Assembly (NCBI GenBank): GCA_944391115.1
Contig: CALXSJ010000010.1
Location: forward strand, 51,166-115,165
Direction of reading: 5' to 3'
DNA length: 64,000 nt
Source of the DNA: an uncultured Victivallales bacterium
GTDB lineage: Bacteria; Verrucomicrobiota; Lentisphaeria; Victivallales; UBA1829
Under the pieces are notes generated by a model. That model had not been told where the DNA came from, searched no databases, and saw nothing but the letters and a program-made list of their open reading frames with translations. Positions 46,586 through 55,609 of this stretch are shown here, piece after piece. The translations under genes were made by a program, and so were the position numbers. Numbering within the stretch: the stretch's first letter is position 1; each line of letters opens with the position of its first letter.

Positions 46586-48940
46586 TCAGGACATTCCGGC
46601 GGCATATGCCTGACCGGTGCAGATGCCGGATTCATCCGCCGGCGTTTTTTCATGCTGATAGACTGTGTAGCCGTGGGCAGTCAGAAGTTCCGCTGTCATA
46701 TCACTGAGAATCTCATCCTGGAAAAGACGGCCGGACAGTACAACAGCACGTTCCAGAGAGAAGCGCGATGCGTAGGAGATCATGGCCAGACCCGCTCTCG
46801 CCATTGCGCTGTAAAAGGCTTTTGCATACAGGGGAAACTCTTCTTCGGCAGGTTGGCCCAGTTCCGCCAGTTGGATGAAAGTCCTGCTCCAGTCCAGAAC
46901 GGAATAGCGTTCTTCCTCGCGGACGTCGAACTGGAAAAGATCACGGATGGATGCGGGAATCTCTTCCGCAGGCATGCTGCACCGCGCCGCGTATTTGTTC
47001 AGGATCAGCAGGCAGCGGTTGTCATAGGTGCAGAAATCCGGCGCCGCGCCGATTCCCGCGCAGACCGCATCGAACAGGCGCATTGCGGCATGGGAAAAGA
47101 CGGCATTTCCGCGGCCTTCCAGATAATTCTTTTTCCAGAGTTCATATTCGCTGCGGTCCACGCGGAGACGTTCCAGCAGAGACTGCGACGGCTCATGACC
47201 GGTTTCGACGAGCCGTTCCAGAAAAAGTTTTGCCGAACGCAGCTGCGCATCCTTTGTTTCGAGGCGGTAACGGCCGTTGAAGGAACCGAAGCGGCAGAAT
47301 CCGTCCAGACGGGCTTCCAGGCATTCTCCGCCCCATTCCGTGCCGTCGGGTCCGTATCCGCCGCCGTTGAAGACGAGAGCGAGTGCGCGGCGCAGTCCGT
47401 GTTCCGCCATGCAGGTGAGAGCATGCGCATGGTGTGCCTGCACGGTGACCAGCGGCAGGGAATGCCGATCCGCGAAGGCCGCCGCTTCCCTTGCGCTGAA
47501 GGATTCCTTGTCCATGTCGCAGACCACCAGGGACGGGACACGGTCCGTCAGATAGGTGAAGCGTTCCAGCACATCGGAAAGAATCGTTGCGGAATCCCTT
47601 GACTCAAGAGTTCCGATGCATTGCGACGGTATGATTTCCGATCCCGAACCGAATGCGATTGCGGCGAGGGAGTCAGTACCGTATGCCGCGACGTTGCGCG
47701 CAAGACGCCCGTTGAAGGCGATCCCCTGGGGAACGTAGCCGCGCGCCCTGCGCCAGATCCGGACCTGGCCATTGCGGACCGTGCAGACGGAGGACGGACA
47801 TGGATGACCGGTTTTGAGATCGTGGCAGAGAAATTTATCCGTGAACGGCATCAGACGGTTGAAAATTTCATCGATGTCCAGACATTCCGCTTTTCCCGGG
47901 CGGTTGTCGCCGCATGTGACCAGGAAATCGAATCCCGGGTCCGGCGCATCTGCGGCGTGATGGTCAAAGAGCAGTTTTTCAATCAAAGAGGGCGGCAGGC
48001 CGACTCCGAGCGTGTCCGTATCGGGGGAAATCAGTTCCGGCAGCGGCCGACGGTTTCCGATTTCCCGCCGGCGTTTCAGGATAACCAGCGGCGCAATTGG
48101 GGAGGTCAGAAGACTTTCCTCATCCGGCGAACATTCAAAATACTGTTTCACCGTTTCCATGTTCCTGGCCAGCAAACTGAGAGGGCGGTCCGGCAGTTTT
48201 TTCTTGCGGCGGAGACGCAGGACCGTGTCCGTATTGAAAGCGTCCGCGCAGAGAAGAAATCCGCCGTAGACGGACTGAATTGCAAGAATGTCGCCCTTGC
48301 GCAGCCCCTCCTGCGCCCGGCAGATCGGGATTGCGTCGTCAATCAGTTCCCCATACATGTCGAGCAGGAAAATCTGCGGCCCGCATTTCGGGCAGGCGAG
48401 GGTTTCCGATGCGTAATGGTGGGAATCGTGCGGATCATTCTTTTCCGTCCGGCATTCCGGGCACATCGGAAAGGCGGTCAGACTGGTGTTTTTGCGGACA
48501 AACGGCGTCCTGAGCGCAAAGGAGTAGGTCGGACCGCAGATGAAACAGCTGGAAAACGGATAGATGTATCGGCGCGAGGCGGGATTTTCCGCCTCGGCGA
48601 TGCACTTCGGGCATGGAGCCCTGTCCGGATTGATCAGCGGGACCCTGTTGTCTTCGCCTGTGATCCGGAATCCGACATGGCGCAGATCAAGCGGCCCGCT
48701 CGGTTCCCGTCTTACCAGGCGGATTTCCTTCATGTAAAACGCATTCGGAACGGCGGTCGGAATGGACTTGATGAACGCGCCGATCTGTTCCTCCTCCCCT
48801 TCCAGGCGCAGCAGCACACCCTGTTCGGAGTTTGCGATCCAGCCGGATAAACCGGCCTCGGCGGCGAGTTTCCAGAGGAACGGGCGGAAGCCGCCGACGT
48901 GCAGATCTCCTTTGAGTTCAAACAGGATGATGCTTCTCAT
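46586..48940 (-). CDS. Divergent HypF-like carbamoyltransferase
   Basis: 784 aa with all four HypF regions in order. Acylphosphatase domain (1-85): GGFRPF with its Arg, and WIANSEQGV. Two zinc fingers (about 105-185): APCPKCIAEAENP, CFICGPTY, MCPECRTEK and LACPKCGPQ. YrdC-like domain (about 195-385): LRLRRKKKLPDRPLSLLARN. Kae1-like domain (400-784). In [NiFe]-hydrogenase maturation HypF moves a carbamoyl group from carbamoyl phosphate to HypE. Here the last domain departs from HypF at key places: the usual DGTGYGxDG is FNGGGYGPDG (Asp to Asn), VQHHHAH is VQAHHAH, the DxHPxY segment is DMDKESF, LSGGVFQN is LSGRLFQD, and the terminal NDGGISLGQ is DESGICTGQ. It begins one base after the hydF stop. 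No other hyp gene is in the window. Confidence 0.85.
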   Translation of the reverse strand: MRSIILFELKGDLHVGGFRPFLWKLAAEAGLSGWIANSEQGVLLRLEGEEEQIGAFIKSIPTAVPNAFYMKEIRLVRREPSGPLDLRHVGFRITGEDNRVPLINPDRAPCPKCIAEAENPASRRYIYPFSSCFICGPTYSFALRTPFVRKNTSLTAFPMCPECRTEKNDPHDSHHYASETLACPKCGPQIFLLDMYGELIDDAIPICRAQEGLRKGDILAIQSVYGGFLLCADAFNTDTVLRLRRKKKLPDRPLSLLARNMETVKQYFECSPDEESLLTSPIAPLVILKRRREIGNRRPLPELISPDTDTLGVGLPPSLIEKLLFDHHAADAPDPGFDFLVTCGDNRPGKAECLDIDEIFNRLMPFTDKFLCHDLKTGHPCPSSVCTVRNGQVRIWRRARGYVPQGIAFNGRLARNVAAYGTDSLAAIAFGSGSEIIPSQCIGTLESRDSATILSDVLERFTYLTDRVPSLVVCDMDKESFSAREAAAFADRHSLPLVTVQAHHAHALTCMAEHGLRRALALVFNGGGYGPDGTEWGGECLEARLDGFCRFGSFNGRYRLETKDAQLRSAKLFLERLVETGHEPSQSLLERLRVDRSEYELWKKNYLEGRGNAVFSHAAMRLFDAVCAGIGAAPDFCTYDNRCLLILNKYAARCSMPAEEIPASIRDLFQFDVREEERYSVLDWSRTFIQLAELGQPAEEEFPLYAKAFYSAMARAGLAMISYASRFSLERAVVLSGRLFQDEILSDMTAELLTAHGYTVYQHEKTPADESGICTGQAYAAGMS

Positions 48941-48941
48941 C

Positions 48942-50174
48942 TCAGCGCCGGACCGTCCTTTCATAAGCTGCCAGCGCTTCCGGGAAGGGACGGAGCGCGC
49001 GTTCCAGAATCCCGAAACAGTATGCGATTGCCACGCCGTAGTTGGTGAACGGCACGCCCTGTTCCGTGCATTGCAGGATGCGGGAAAGCATTTCCCTGCG
49101 GTTGAAGGTGCAGCCGCCGCAGTGGATCACGAGGTCGTATCCGGAAAGATCCTTCGGGAAATCGTGTCCCTGCGCATGTTCGATCACGAGATCCGGCGAA
49201 CAGCGTCTGCGGAGCCAGTTTGGAATTTTTACGGTTCCGATGTCTTCTCCGATGGGGTGGTGGGAACAGGCCTCGGCAATCAGAACGCGGGAGTCGGCTT
49301 TCAGGTTTCCAATGGCGGCCGCACCGGCTGCGCAGGTCGGCAGATCGCCTTTCTGACGGGCGAGCAGAATGGAAAAGGAGGTCAGGGGAACGGAGTCCGG
49401 CACAATCGGCGAAACCGTGCCGAAGGCCTGGGAGTCGGTCACGGCAAGGGCCGGCGGCGTTTTCAGGTCGGCCAGCGCATCTGCAAGGGAATTTTCCTTG
49501 ACCACAAGGCAGTAGCAGTCATGATCCAGCGTGTCGCGGATTGCCTGCACCTGAGGCAGGATCATGCGTCCTTTCGGCGCCTCCAGGTCAATCGGCGTAA
49601 TCAGCATTACGGCGGAACCTTTCGGGACCAGGTCGCCGAGAAGCCGGTCGGAAGACAGAAAATCCTCCGGAGCCTTGCGGAGAATCATCTCGCGCAAGTC
49701 ATGAAGCCCTTCCCCGGTCCGGGCGGAAAGTGCGACGTGCGGAATGCCGCGGGCATCCAGATCGGCAAGAATGCGTTCCGGCGGCGGAGCCTGATCGATC
49801 TTGTTGAAGACGGCGATCACATTGGTTTTCCGCGCCGCGAAAATGGCGAGAAGCTCCTCTTCGAAGCGGCCCCATGAGGCGTCGGATACAAGCAGGGCGA
49901 GATCCGCGCGTTCAAAGATTTTCCGGCTTTTTTCCACCCGGAGACCGCCCAGGCGCGCGTCATTGTCGTCCAGTCCCGCGGTATCGATCAGGAGCACGGG
50001 TCCGAGCGGCAGCATTTCCATTGCCTTCTCCACGGGATCGGTGGTGGTTCCCGGCGTTTCCGAGACGATGGCGACGTTCTGACGGGCGAGCGCATTGAGG
50101 AGGGAGGACTTTCCGGCATTCCGTCTGCCGAAGATTCCGATTTGAAGTCTGAGGCCTTTTGGAGTGTTCTGCAT
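48942..50174 (-). CDS. hydF: [FeFe]-hydrogenase maturation GTPase HydF
   Basis: 410 aa. HydF is the scaffold on which the diiron subcluster of [FeFe] hydrogenase is assembled before transfer to HydA. The N-terminal GTPase has GRRNAGKSSLLNAL, the TPGTTTDPV switch, DTAGLDD and NKID. The C-terminal cluster-binding domain has EACSHHPIGEDIGTV and the HCGGC motif (IHCGGCTFN), supplying the three cysteines of the [4Fe-4S] site; PFTNYGVAIAY is also typical. ATG at 50174 is chosen over an in-frame GTG at 50198. HydE, HydG and the hydrogenase are not in the window. Confidence 0.96.
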   Translation of the reverse strand: MQNTPKGLRLQIGIFGRRNAGKSSLLNALARQNVAIVSETPGTTTDPVEKAMEMLPLGPVLLIDTAGLDDNDARLGGLRVEKSRKIFERADLALLVSDASWGRFEEELLAIFAARKTNVIAVFNKIDQAPPPERILADLDARGIPHVALSARTGEGLHDLREMILRKAPEDFLSSDRLLGDLVPKGSAVMLITPIDLEAPKGRMILPQVQAIRDTLDHDCYCLVVKENSLADALADLKTPPALAVTDSQAFGTVSPIVPDSVPLTSFSILLARQKGDLPTCAAGAAAIGNLKADSRVLIAEACSHHPIGEDIGTVKIPNWLRRRCSPDLVIEHAQGHDFPKDLSGYDLVIHCGGCTFNRREMLSRILQCTEQGVPFTNYGVAIAYCFGILERALRPFPEALAAYERTVRR

Positions 50175-50394
50175 CTTTTTCCCGCTTCCCTTGCACACTG
50201 CTCCCTCTGAAAGGGTAACTTACAGCACAATATCGGACTTTTCCAGCATGGAATCCCCTTTTTGCGGAAGATAGTCCGGAATATTCTGCGATCCGGCTTG
50301 ATTTTTTCCGGAAAGAGAGCATTTTTTACTCCGGTGGACAGCGGAATTCCGCAGAAGTTCCAGGATCAGACTGCACGGAGAAAGAGGAGGAAGC

Positions 50395-51114
50395 ATGGAA
50401 ATTCAAGGCGCCCGCATATTCATTACCGGCGGCGCGGTCCGGATCGGCGCGGCGCTTGCGCGCGCCTTTGCCCGGAACGGCGCGAAACTCACGGTGCACT
50501 GCAACCGTTCCGCGGATGCGGGAGCGCGGCTCATCGGTGAATTCGGCGGACCGGCGGCTGGACATGCCGTCGTCCGGTGCGATCTGGCGAATCCCGCCTC
50601 TTTCGAGTGTCTGGTTCCGTATCTCCGGACGGCGGATGTCCTGATTAACAATGCCTCCGTTTATGTACGCCGGACATTTTCCGACGAGTCCCTTGCCGAA
50701 GCGGAGCATCAGTTCGCCGTCAATTACACCGCCCCGGTGGAACTGATGAAACTGTTTGCGGAGAAACGCACCCGGCCCGGCGTTGTCGTCAACATGCTGG
50801 ATCAGGGAATCCGGCATGCGGACGCGTCGTCGCTCAGCTATGCCGTTTCCAAGAAGGCGCTGGCGGCTGCGACGGAGGCGGGAGCGCTCCAGCTGGCTCC
50901 GCTGATCCGGGTCAACGGCATTGCTCCGGGACCGGTTCTGCCGCCGGTTGAACTGCCGCATTCCAGAATGGAAAAGACGTTGAGGAAAGTGCCTCTCGGC
51001 CGTCCGTCCGCCCTGGAGGACATCTGTTCCGCCTGTCTGTTCCTGGTGCGGAACGACTCCGTTACGGGAGAGATTCTTTATGTGGACGGCGGACAGTGTC
51101 TCTGCCCATCCTGA
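50395..51114 (+). CDS. FolM-like pteridine/dihydromonapterin reductase (SDR family)
   Basis: 239-aa short-chain dehydrogenase. The cofactor loop is ITGGAVRIGAALARAF, where the Arg after the glycines is typical of NADPH-dependent pteridine reductases (TGxxxRIG). NNASVY and the catalytic SYAVSKKAL (Tyr-x3-Lys) follow. RVNGIAPGPVLPP near the C-terminus matches FolM/PTR1 enzymes, which reduce dihydromonapterin or dihydrofolate. It could supply reduced folate in place of DHFR. GGAGG lies before the ATG. It is divergent from hydF. Confidence 0.8.
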   Translation: MEIQGARIFITGGAVRIGAALARAFARNGAKLTVHCNRSADAGARLIGEFGGPAAGHAVVRCDLANPASFECLVPYLRTADVLINNASVYVRRTFSDESLAEAEHQFAVNYTAPVELMKLFAEKRTRPGVVVNMLDQGIRHADASSLSYAVSKKALAAATEAGALQLAPLIRVNGIAPGPVLPPVELPHSRMEKTLRKVPLGRPSALEDICSACLFLVRNDSVTGEILYVDGGQCLCPS

Positions 51115-51237
51115 TTTGTGTTTCCGTGTGCGGAGGAATGATCCGCCGCCTTTTGGAAAATCTGTATTTTCAAAAATTCAGAAAAAAATTGTTTTTTCCG
51201 TTTTTTCTTTCGTGATAACAATGTTGCGATTGCTATA

Positions 51238-51861
51238 TTAATTCCGGCGCGGGAGGCTCTGCATGACGGCGTTCAGGCCTTCCGGACTCCGACGGAAGCC
51301 TGTGAATCGCTCGGAATGAACAGCTGGGGATACCCGGAGGACGAGGATTATTTCTCCCTGCTGCGGCTTCAACGGCAGATTGCGCTTTATCTGGCGCTCG
51401 GTGGCAATTTCCTTCTGAATGCCGGTCCGGACTCTTCCGGCGCATTTCCGGAGAAAGCGCTCCGGCTTCTGCGCGGCATCGGGAACTGGTACCGGCGGGT
51501 CGGAAAGGCTCTGACAGCTGCGCCCTGTCCGGAAATCCCGGAGGCGGACGGGGTTCTCTGCACACGGAGCACCGACGGATGCTCTCTGAATCTGATTTTC
51601 CTGAATCCGCCGGCAGGAGAAATTGTCCGTCTGCCCGGCATTGCGCTTCCGCCTGTCCGGGCGGAACTGCTGAACACCGGCAAAACGGTGACGGCGACGC
51701 TCGAACCGATGGTTTATTCGATGTCCGCGCCTCCCGCTTTGTGTTTGCGGCATCTTCCGGTTGAGCGGATGTACGATGAAATACAGGCCGTCCGTCTGAC
51801 CTATCCGGAACCGTTCCGGAAAACGCGGACGGCAGGAAAGAGCGGTCCCGCTCATCTCTGA
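51238..51861 (+). pseudogene. Truncated GH29 alpha-L-fucosidase (C-terminal part only)
   Basis: The frame reads FRTPTEACESLGMNSWGY and LGGNFLLNAGPDSSGAFPEK, then a beta-sandwich tail. This is the C-terminal end of the GH29 catalytic domain (WETCxxxNxSWGY and GGNLLLNxGPxxDG) plus the small C-terminal domain. The barrel's first two thirds, including the nucleophile Asp, are missing. Upstream, the open frame runs straight into an AT-rich promoter-like sequence (TGCTATATTAATT at about 51231-51243), as if a deletion joined a promoter region to the middle of the gene. The product would be inactive. Confidence 0.75.
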
Positions 51862-52060
51862 ATGCGGTGGAAAAACTGCGGACGGGCATCGGAAACAACG
51901 CGGAGGAACTCCTCCAGATTTTTCCGCGTTTTGACGAGCCGCATGTCGGTGTCTGCTTCCACGTCAACCATGCCATGGAACACAGCGGGGAGCTTCCGGA
52001 AATGATTGCGGAACTTGTTCCCCGCTCCGTTCCTTCCATCTCTCCGATTATGACGGACCG
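51861..52060 (+). pseudogene. Fragment of a xylose-isomerase-like TIM-barrel (sugar isomerase/epimerase)
   Basis: The frame begins right at the stop of the fucosidase remnant. It contains LNAVEKLRTGIGNNAEELLQ and FDEPHVGVCFHVNHAM, then SGELPEMIAELVPRSVPSIS. This is the central strand-helix block of AP_endonuc_2/xylose-isomerase-like barrels (xVGVCxDxNHAxxxGE). Both the N-terminal barrel strands and the C-terminal part are absent; the frame runs on over the end of the opposite-strand gene without homology. It is a degraded remnant. Confidence 0.6.
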
Positions 52061-52704
52061 GCTTTGGGGGCAGCGGAAACGAATTCCGCTTTTTCGAAAA
52101 ACTTCCGGCATACGGTGTTCAAAAACAACAGGGCGTTCTCTTTTTCCGCAGTGATTTCGCGCGAACAGGTTACACGGAGCTTCACGATTTTCGAACCGAC
52201 GGGAAATATGACCAGCTCGGAAAAGAACGGATCTTCGCCGATCGAAAATGCAAAGGTGCAGCGCTTCCCTGCGACAGAGGATTTCAGTGCCAGGCTCTTG
52301 ACGGCTGATTCCGGAATCTTCAGCAGGAATTCTTCGAGAATGGCGATTTCGCCGATCGGCACGCTTTTTCCCGTCAGGTGCGCAATATTGGCTTTGACTT
52401 CTTCATAGTGCCTGTTCCATTGTTCCGCGCTCAGCTTTGCGGGATTCAGATTCAGCGCATAGATATAGATGTCCGCCGACGCCCCGTAGGGGTTGGCATA
52501 ACGGATCACCGTGCCGTAGTAGGGATTCAGATGTTTCGTGACGCTGGTTTTTGTGAAATTGCCGATGCGGGCGGAAAAAACGGTGCCGGTTTCGTCGTCG
52601 GCGTATGGCGTGTCTTTCGGCAGGCTCACGACCTCCTGCGCCGCGGCGGAGCGGAACAACACGGCGGCAGACAGTGCCAGACAGAAGAGAAGTCCGTTTT
52701 TCAT
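52048..52704 (-). CDS. Secreted protein of unknown function
   Basis: 218 aa, not recognised. An N-terminal signal peptide (MKNGLLFCLALSAAVLFRSA, then AAAQ cleavage) precedes a mature domain with alternating strands (TPYADDETGTVFSARIGNF, IRYANPYGASADIYIYALNL) and a C-terminal helix (KENALLFLNTVCRKFFEKAE). It resembles small periplasmic domains that sense or bind, but no family can be named. The start overlaps the argH stop by ATGA, so it is co-translated with argH although the functions look unrelated. Confidence 0.65.
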   Translation of the reverse strand: MKNGLLFCLALSAAVLFRSAAAQEVVSLPKDTPYADDETGTVFSARIGNFTKTSVTKHLNPYYGTVIRYANPYGASADIYIYALNLNPAKLSAEQWNRHYEEVKANIAHLTGKSVPIGEIAILEEFLLKIPESAVKSLALKSSVAGKRCTFAFSIGEDPFFSELVIFPVGSKIVKLRVTCSREITAEKENALLFLNTVCRKFFEKAEFVSAAPKAGPS

Positions 52705-54101
52705 TTTCCGTTTTCCGTTTTCCGGCCGGATTCGGCGAATTCCCGGTTCCAGAAAGCAATCTGCGCGGCAACCTGCCCGAATCCCGTTCCGCCGAATACC
52801 TCGCGGCGTGCGACAGCGTTTTCCGCGGAGAAGATGGACAGCATCGGTTTATCCGCCTCGGGAAAGACGCTTTTCATTTCTTCCAGCGTCACTTCGTTGA
52901 GGGCCTTGCCGTGTTCCGCGGCGAAGCGGACCAGCGCTCCGACTTTATGATGCGCATGGCGGAACGGGACGCCCTTCCGGACCAGTTCTTCGGCAAGATC
53001 GGTTGCCATGAGCCCCGGATCGGACGCGGCCTGCGCCATACGTTCGGAATTCACCTTCATGGTTTCGATCATGTGCGGATAGACAGAGAGAATCGCTTCG
53101 ACGGTGTCGATTGCGTCGAACAGCCCTTCCTTGTCTTCCTGCAGATCGCGGTTGTAGGTCAGCGGGAGCCCTTTGCAGACGGTCAGGATCGACATCAGCG
53201 CGCCGTAGACGCGTCCGGTCTTGCCGCGCGAGATTTCCGCGATGTCCGGATTTTTCTTCTGCGGCATCAGACTGGAGCCCGTGCAGAAGGCGTCGGAAAG
53301 CATGACGAACGAGAATTCCTGCGACATCCAGAGAATGATGTCCTCGGAAAGGCGGGAAATGTTCATTGCGAAAATCGCGAGCGCGGCAAGCACCTCGCAG
53401 GTGAAATCGCGCGAAGCGACGGCGTCCATGCTGTTTCTCGTCATGGCGGGGAAGTCCAGTTTCCTGCGCACGAACTCGCGGTCGATCGGCAGCGTCGTTC
53501 CGGCAATCGCTCCGGAACCGAGCGGAAGCACGTTCAGGCGTTTGCGCGCGTCGAGCAGGCGTCCCCGGTCGCGCTCCAGCATTTCGACGTAGGCCAGCAG
53601 ATGGTGGGCGAACAGGACCGGCTGGGCGTGCTGGAGGTGCGTGAATCCGGGAAGAATGGTCCGTTTGTTCGCCTCCGCCTGTGCGACAAGCGCCTTCTGG
53701 AGCGTACGGATCCCGTCCGCCAGATGAAGGGTTGCGTCGCGCAGATAGAGACGGATGTCCAGGTTCACCTGATCGTTGCGGCTTCTCGCCGTATGGACGC
53801 GCGCCCCTTCGTCGCCGAGCAGCTTGATGAGTTCGGATTCGATATGCATGTGAATGTCTTCCAGTTCGACGCGATACTGGAAATCTCCGGCTTCCATCCG
53901 TCTGCATATCTCGTCGAGTTTGGCGCAGATCGCTTCTGCGGACGCCTGCGGAATGATTCCCGCCGCACCGAGCATGAGCGCATGCGCCTTGCTCCCTTCG
54001 ATATCGTAACGATACAGACGTTTGTCATATGAAATCGATTGAGTGAAATCGCGGACGCATTGTTCCGCGTCCTGTGCGAATCTTCCGCCCCAGAGCGCCA
54101 T
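52701..54101 (-). CDS. argH: Argininosuccinate lyase
   Basis: 466 aa. Splits argininosuccinate into arginine and fumarate, the last step of arginine synthesis. LWGGRFAQDAEQCVRDFTQS opens the protein. Active-site blocks are HTARSRNDQVNLDIRLYLRD, PGFTHLQHAQPVLFAHHLLA and the superfamily signature GSSLMPQKKNPDIAEI with the catalytic Ser. The start at 54101 matches homologues and has AGGAAAGGG upstream. No other arg genes are adjacent. Confidence 0.97.
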   Translation of the reverse strand: MALWGGRFAQDAEQCVRDFTQSISYDKRLYRYDIEGSKAHALMLGAAGIIPQASAEAICAKLDEICRRMEAGDFQYRVELEDIHMHIESELIKLLGDEGARVHTARSRNDQVNLDIRLYLRDATLHLADGIRTLQKALVAQAEANKRTILPGFTHLQHAQPVLFAHHLLAYVEMLERDRGRLLDARKRLNVLPLGSGAIAGTTLPIDREFVRRKLDFPAMTRNSMDAVASRDFTCEVLAALAIFAMNISRLSEDIILWMSQEFSFVMLSDAFCTGSSLMPQKKNPDIAEISRGKTGRVYGALMSILTVCKGLPLTYNRDLQEDKEGLFDAIDTVEAILSVYPHMIETMKVNSERMAQAASDPGLMATDLAEELVRKGVPFRHAHHKVGALVRFAAEHGKALNEVTLEEMKSVFPEADKPMLSIFSAENAVARREVFGGTGFGQVAAQIAFWNREFAESGRKTENGK

Positions 54102-54217
54102 GGCATACCCTTTCCTTGAAATTTGTCTGCAACTGGAAATATAGCATGCAAATGTCTTCCCGGAAAGGCACGAAGTGAAAAAAGTCGACAAAAGAATTTT
54201 TTTTTCCGCCCTGCGCC

Positions 54218-54245
54218 TTGCTTTCATCAAAGAAACTGCTATATT
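54218..54245 (+). promoter_or_regulatory. Promoter of the TRL-like lipoprotein gene
   Basis: TTGCTT (54218-54223), 16 bases, TATATT (54240-54245), leaving a leader of about 36 bases. Confidence 0.6.
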
Positions 54246-54287
54246 TCCCGCATAAGATCAGGAAAACTGCAAAAACTAAGGAGACAT

Positions 54288-54614
54288 ATGATGAAAGTAT
54301 GGAAAAAAGCGCTCGTTTTCGCCGCATCGATCCTGACAACCGCGGTCATTACCGGTTGCGCAACGCCGCTTCCGCTCGGCGTGATCTACACGAAAATCAC
54401 GCTCCCCGGCGCAGTCGGCAACAGTGAGCTCCAGTATTCCAAGAAGGCGACCGCCAGATGCTACAGCATCATCGGATGCTTTGCCAGCGGGGACGCCTCC
54501 ATCAATGCGGCCTGCAAGAACGGCGGCATCACGAAGGTTTCCTGGGTCAGCTACAGCGTCAACAACTTCCTCGGCATGTATGCGACCTACACCACCACGG
54601 TTTACGGCGACTGA
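54288..54614 (+). CDS. TRL-like family lipoprotein
   Basis: About 108 aa. A lipoprotein signal peptide ends in a clear lipobox (AVITGCATP), so the mature protein is lipid-anchored at its Cys. The body matches the TRL-like family: PLPLGVIYTKITLPG, then SIIGCFASGDASINAACKNG and YTTTVYGD. The role of this family is not known; members were first noted beside tRNA genes in other bacteria. Two ATGs in a row (54288, 54291) follow AAGGAG. It is a single-gene unit with its own promoter and terminator. Confidence 0.82.
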   Translation: MMKVWKKALVFAASILTTAVITGCATPLPLGVIYTKITLPGAVGNSELQYSKKATARCYSIIGCFASGDASINAACKNGGITKVSWVSYSVNNFLGMYATYTTTVYGD

Positions 54615-54657
54615 TCCCGCCTGAGCCGGCGGATTCCGCTGCAACCGCAGGGACGAA

Positions 54658-54697
54658 AACGGGACGGCTGTCACTACGGCCGCGCCCGTTTTTTTTA
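54658..54697 (+). terminator. Intrinsic terminator of the TRL-like gene
   Basis: AACGGG...CGGC pairs with GCCG...CCCGTT (small bulge) and is followed by eight T. It lies just upstream of prmC, which must then use readthrough or an unseen promoter. Confidence 0.8.
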
Positions 54698-54724
54698 TGC
54701 CGGATGACAAGGAACGTGTCTGAC

Positions 54725-55609
54725 ATGAATCTTGGTGTTTTTCAGAAGGAACTGGAGGAAACATTCCGCCGGAACGGCTTTGAATCTCCGGAGCTGGAGA
54801 GCGCCTATATTGTCTCGGAAATTACCGGCGTTCCGTATGTCGAACTGCCGCTTTTCCGGAATCGGCCCCTGACTCCGGAGGAGTGCGGGGAAGGGCGCGG
54901 ATACCTTGCGCGCAGGCTGAAAAAAGAACCGTTTCAGTATATTTTCGGCTGGACGCAGTTCCGCTTTCTGGATCTGAAGATCGGGCCCGGCGCGCTGATT
55001 CCCCGTCCGGAAACGGAACTGCTTCCGGAACTGCTCATCCGATATCTGCCTGCCGGCGCGCGCGTATGCGAACTCGGCACGGGATCCGGCGCGATTTCCC
55101 TTGCGCTGGCCTCGGAGCGTCCCGACCTTGAGGTCCGGGGGTCGGAAGTTTCCGTGGACGCGTTCCGCTGGTCCGAACGGAACCTTGCTGCGCTTGCGCT
55201 TCCGAACGTGCGGTTTTTCCGCGGCTCGCTGTTTGAACCCTTCGGGGATGAGAAATTTGACGCGGTTGTCGCGAATCTTCCCTATATTTCCCCCGCCGAA
55301 CGCGATTTCCTGCCGGAGAATGTCCGCGATTACGAACCTCCCGAAGCCCTCTTTGCCGGGGACGGCGGCTTTGCCCTGATTGAACGCGCCCTGCTGGAGG
55401 CTCCTGCGCATCTCCGGGAACGTTCCGCGCTGTTTTTTGAGATCGGCGAGGCGCAGGGAGAGCGTGCGCTTTCCTGTGCCTTGCGGACGGGATTCTTCAC
55501 AAAGGCGGAAGTTCTGCCCGACCAGTACGGCGTTCCGCGCTTTCTTGCGGCATACCGGGAGGCGCAAGCTTCCCGCGTGCTTACAGAAATCCGAAGCTCA
55601 GGACAATAG
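54725..55609 (+). CDS. prmC: Release factor glutamine methyltransferase
   Basis: 294 aa. Methylates the Gln of the GGQ motif in RF1/RF2. A helical N-terminal domain with EPFQYIFGWTQF (substrate recognition) is followed by ALIPRPETELL and the SAM loop CELGTGSGAISLAL. The catalytic NPPY motif is NLPY here (VVANLPYISPAERDFLP). The Pro-to-Leu change leaves the Asn and Tyr in place and so probably keeps activity. ATG 54725 is used; 54704 is an in-frame alternative. Its 3' end overlaps the convergent lipoprotein gene by 29 bases. Confidence 0.93.
   Translation: MNLGVFQKELEETFRRNGFESPELESAYIVSEITGVPYVELPLFRNRPLTPEECGEGRGYLARRLKKEPFQYIFGWTQFRFLDLKIGPGALIPRPETELLPELLIRYLPAGARVCELGTGSGAISLALASERPDLEVRGSEVSVDAFRWSERNLAALALPNVRFFRGSLFEPFGDEKFDAVVANLPYISPAERDFLPENVRDYEPPEALFAGDGGFALIERALLEAPAHLRERSALFFEIGEAQGERALSCALRTGFFTKAEVLPDQYGVPRFLAAYREAQASRVLTEIRSSGQ

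Noticed and set aside
46586..48940. TsaD/Sua5 (tRNA t6A) fusion in place of HypF
   Set aside because: The acylphosphatase domain and the two C4 zinc fingers in HypF order are all present; Sua5-TsaD fusions lack these.
51316..51861. An intact 181-aa gene
   Set aside because: It has no proper start and matches only the C-terminal end of GH29 fucosidases, so it is listed as a pseudogene.
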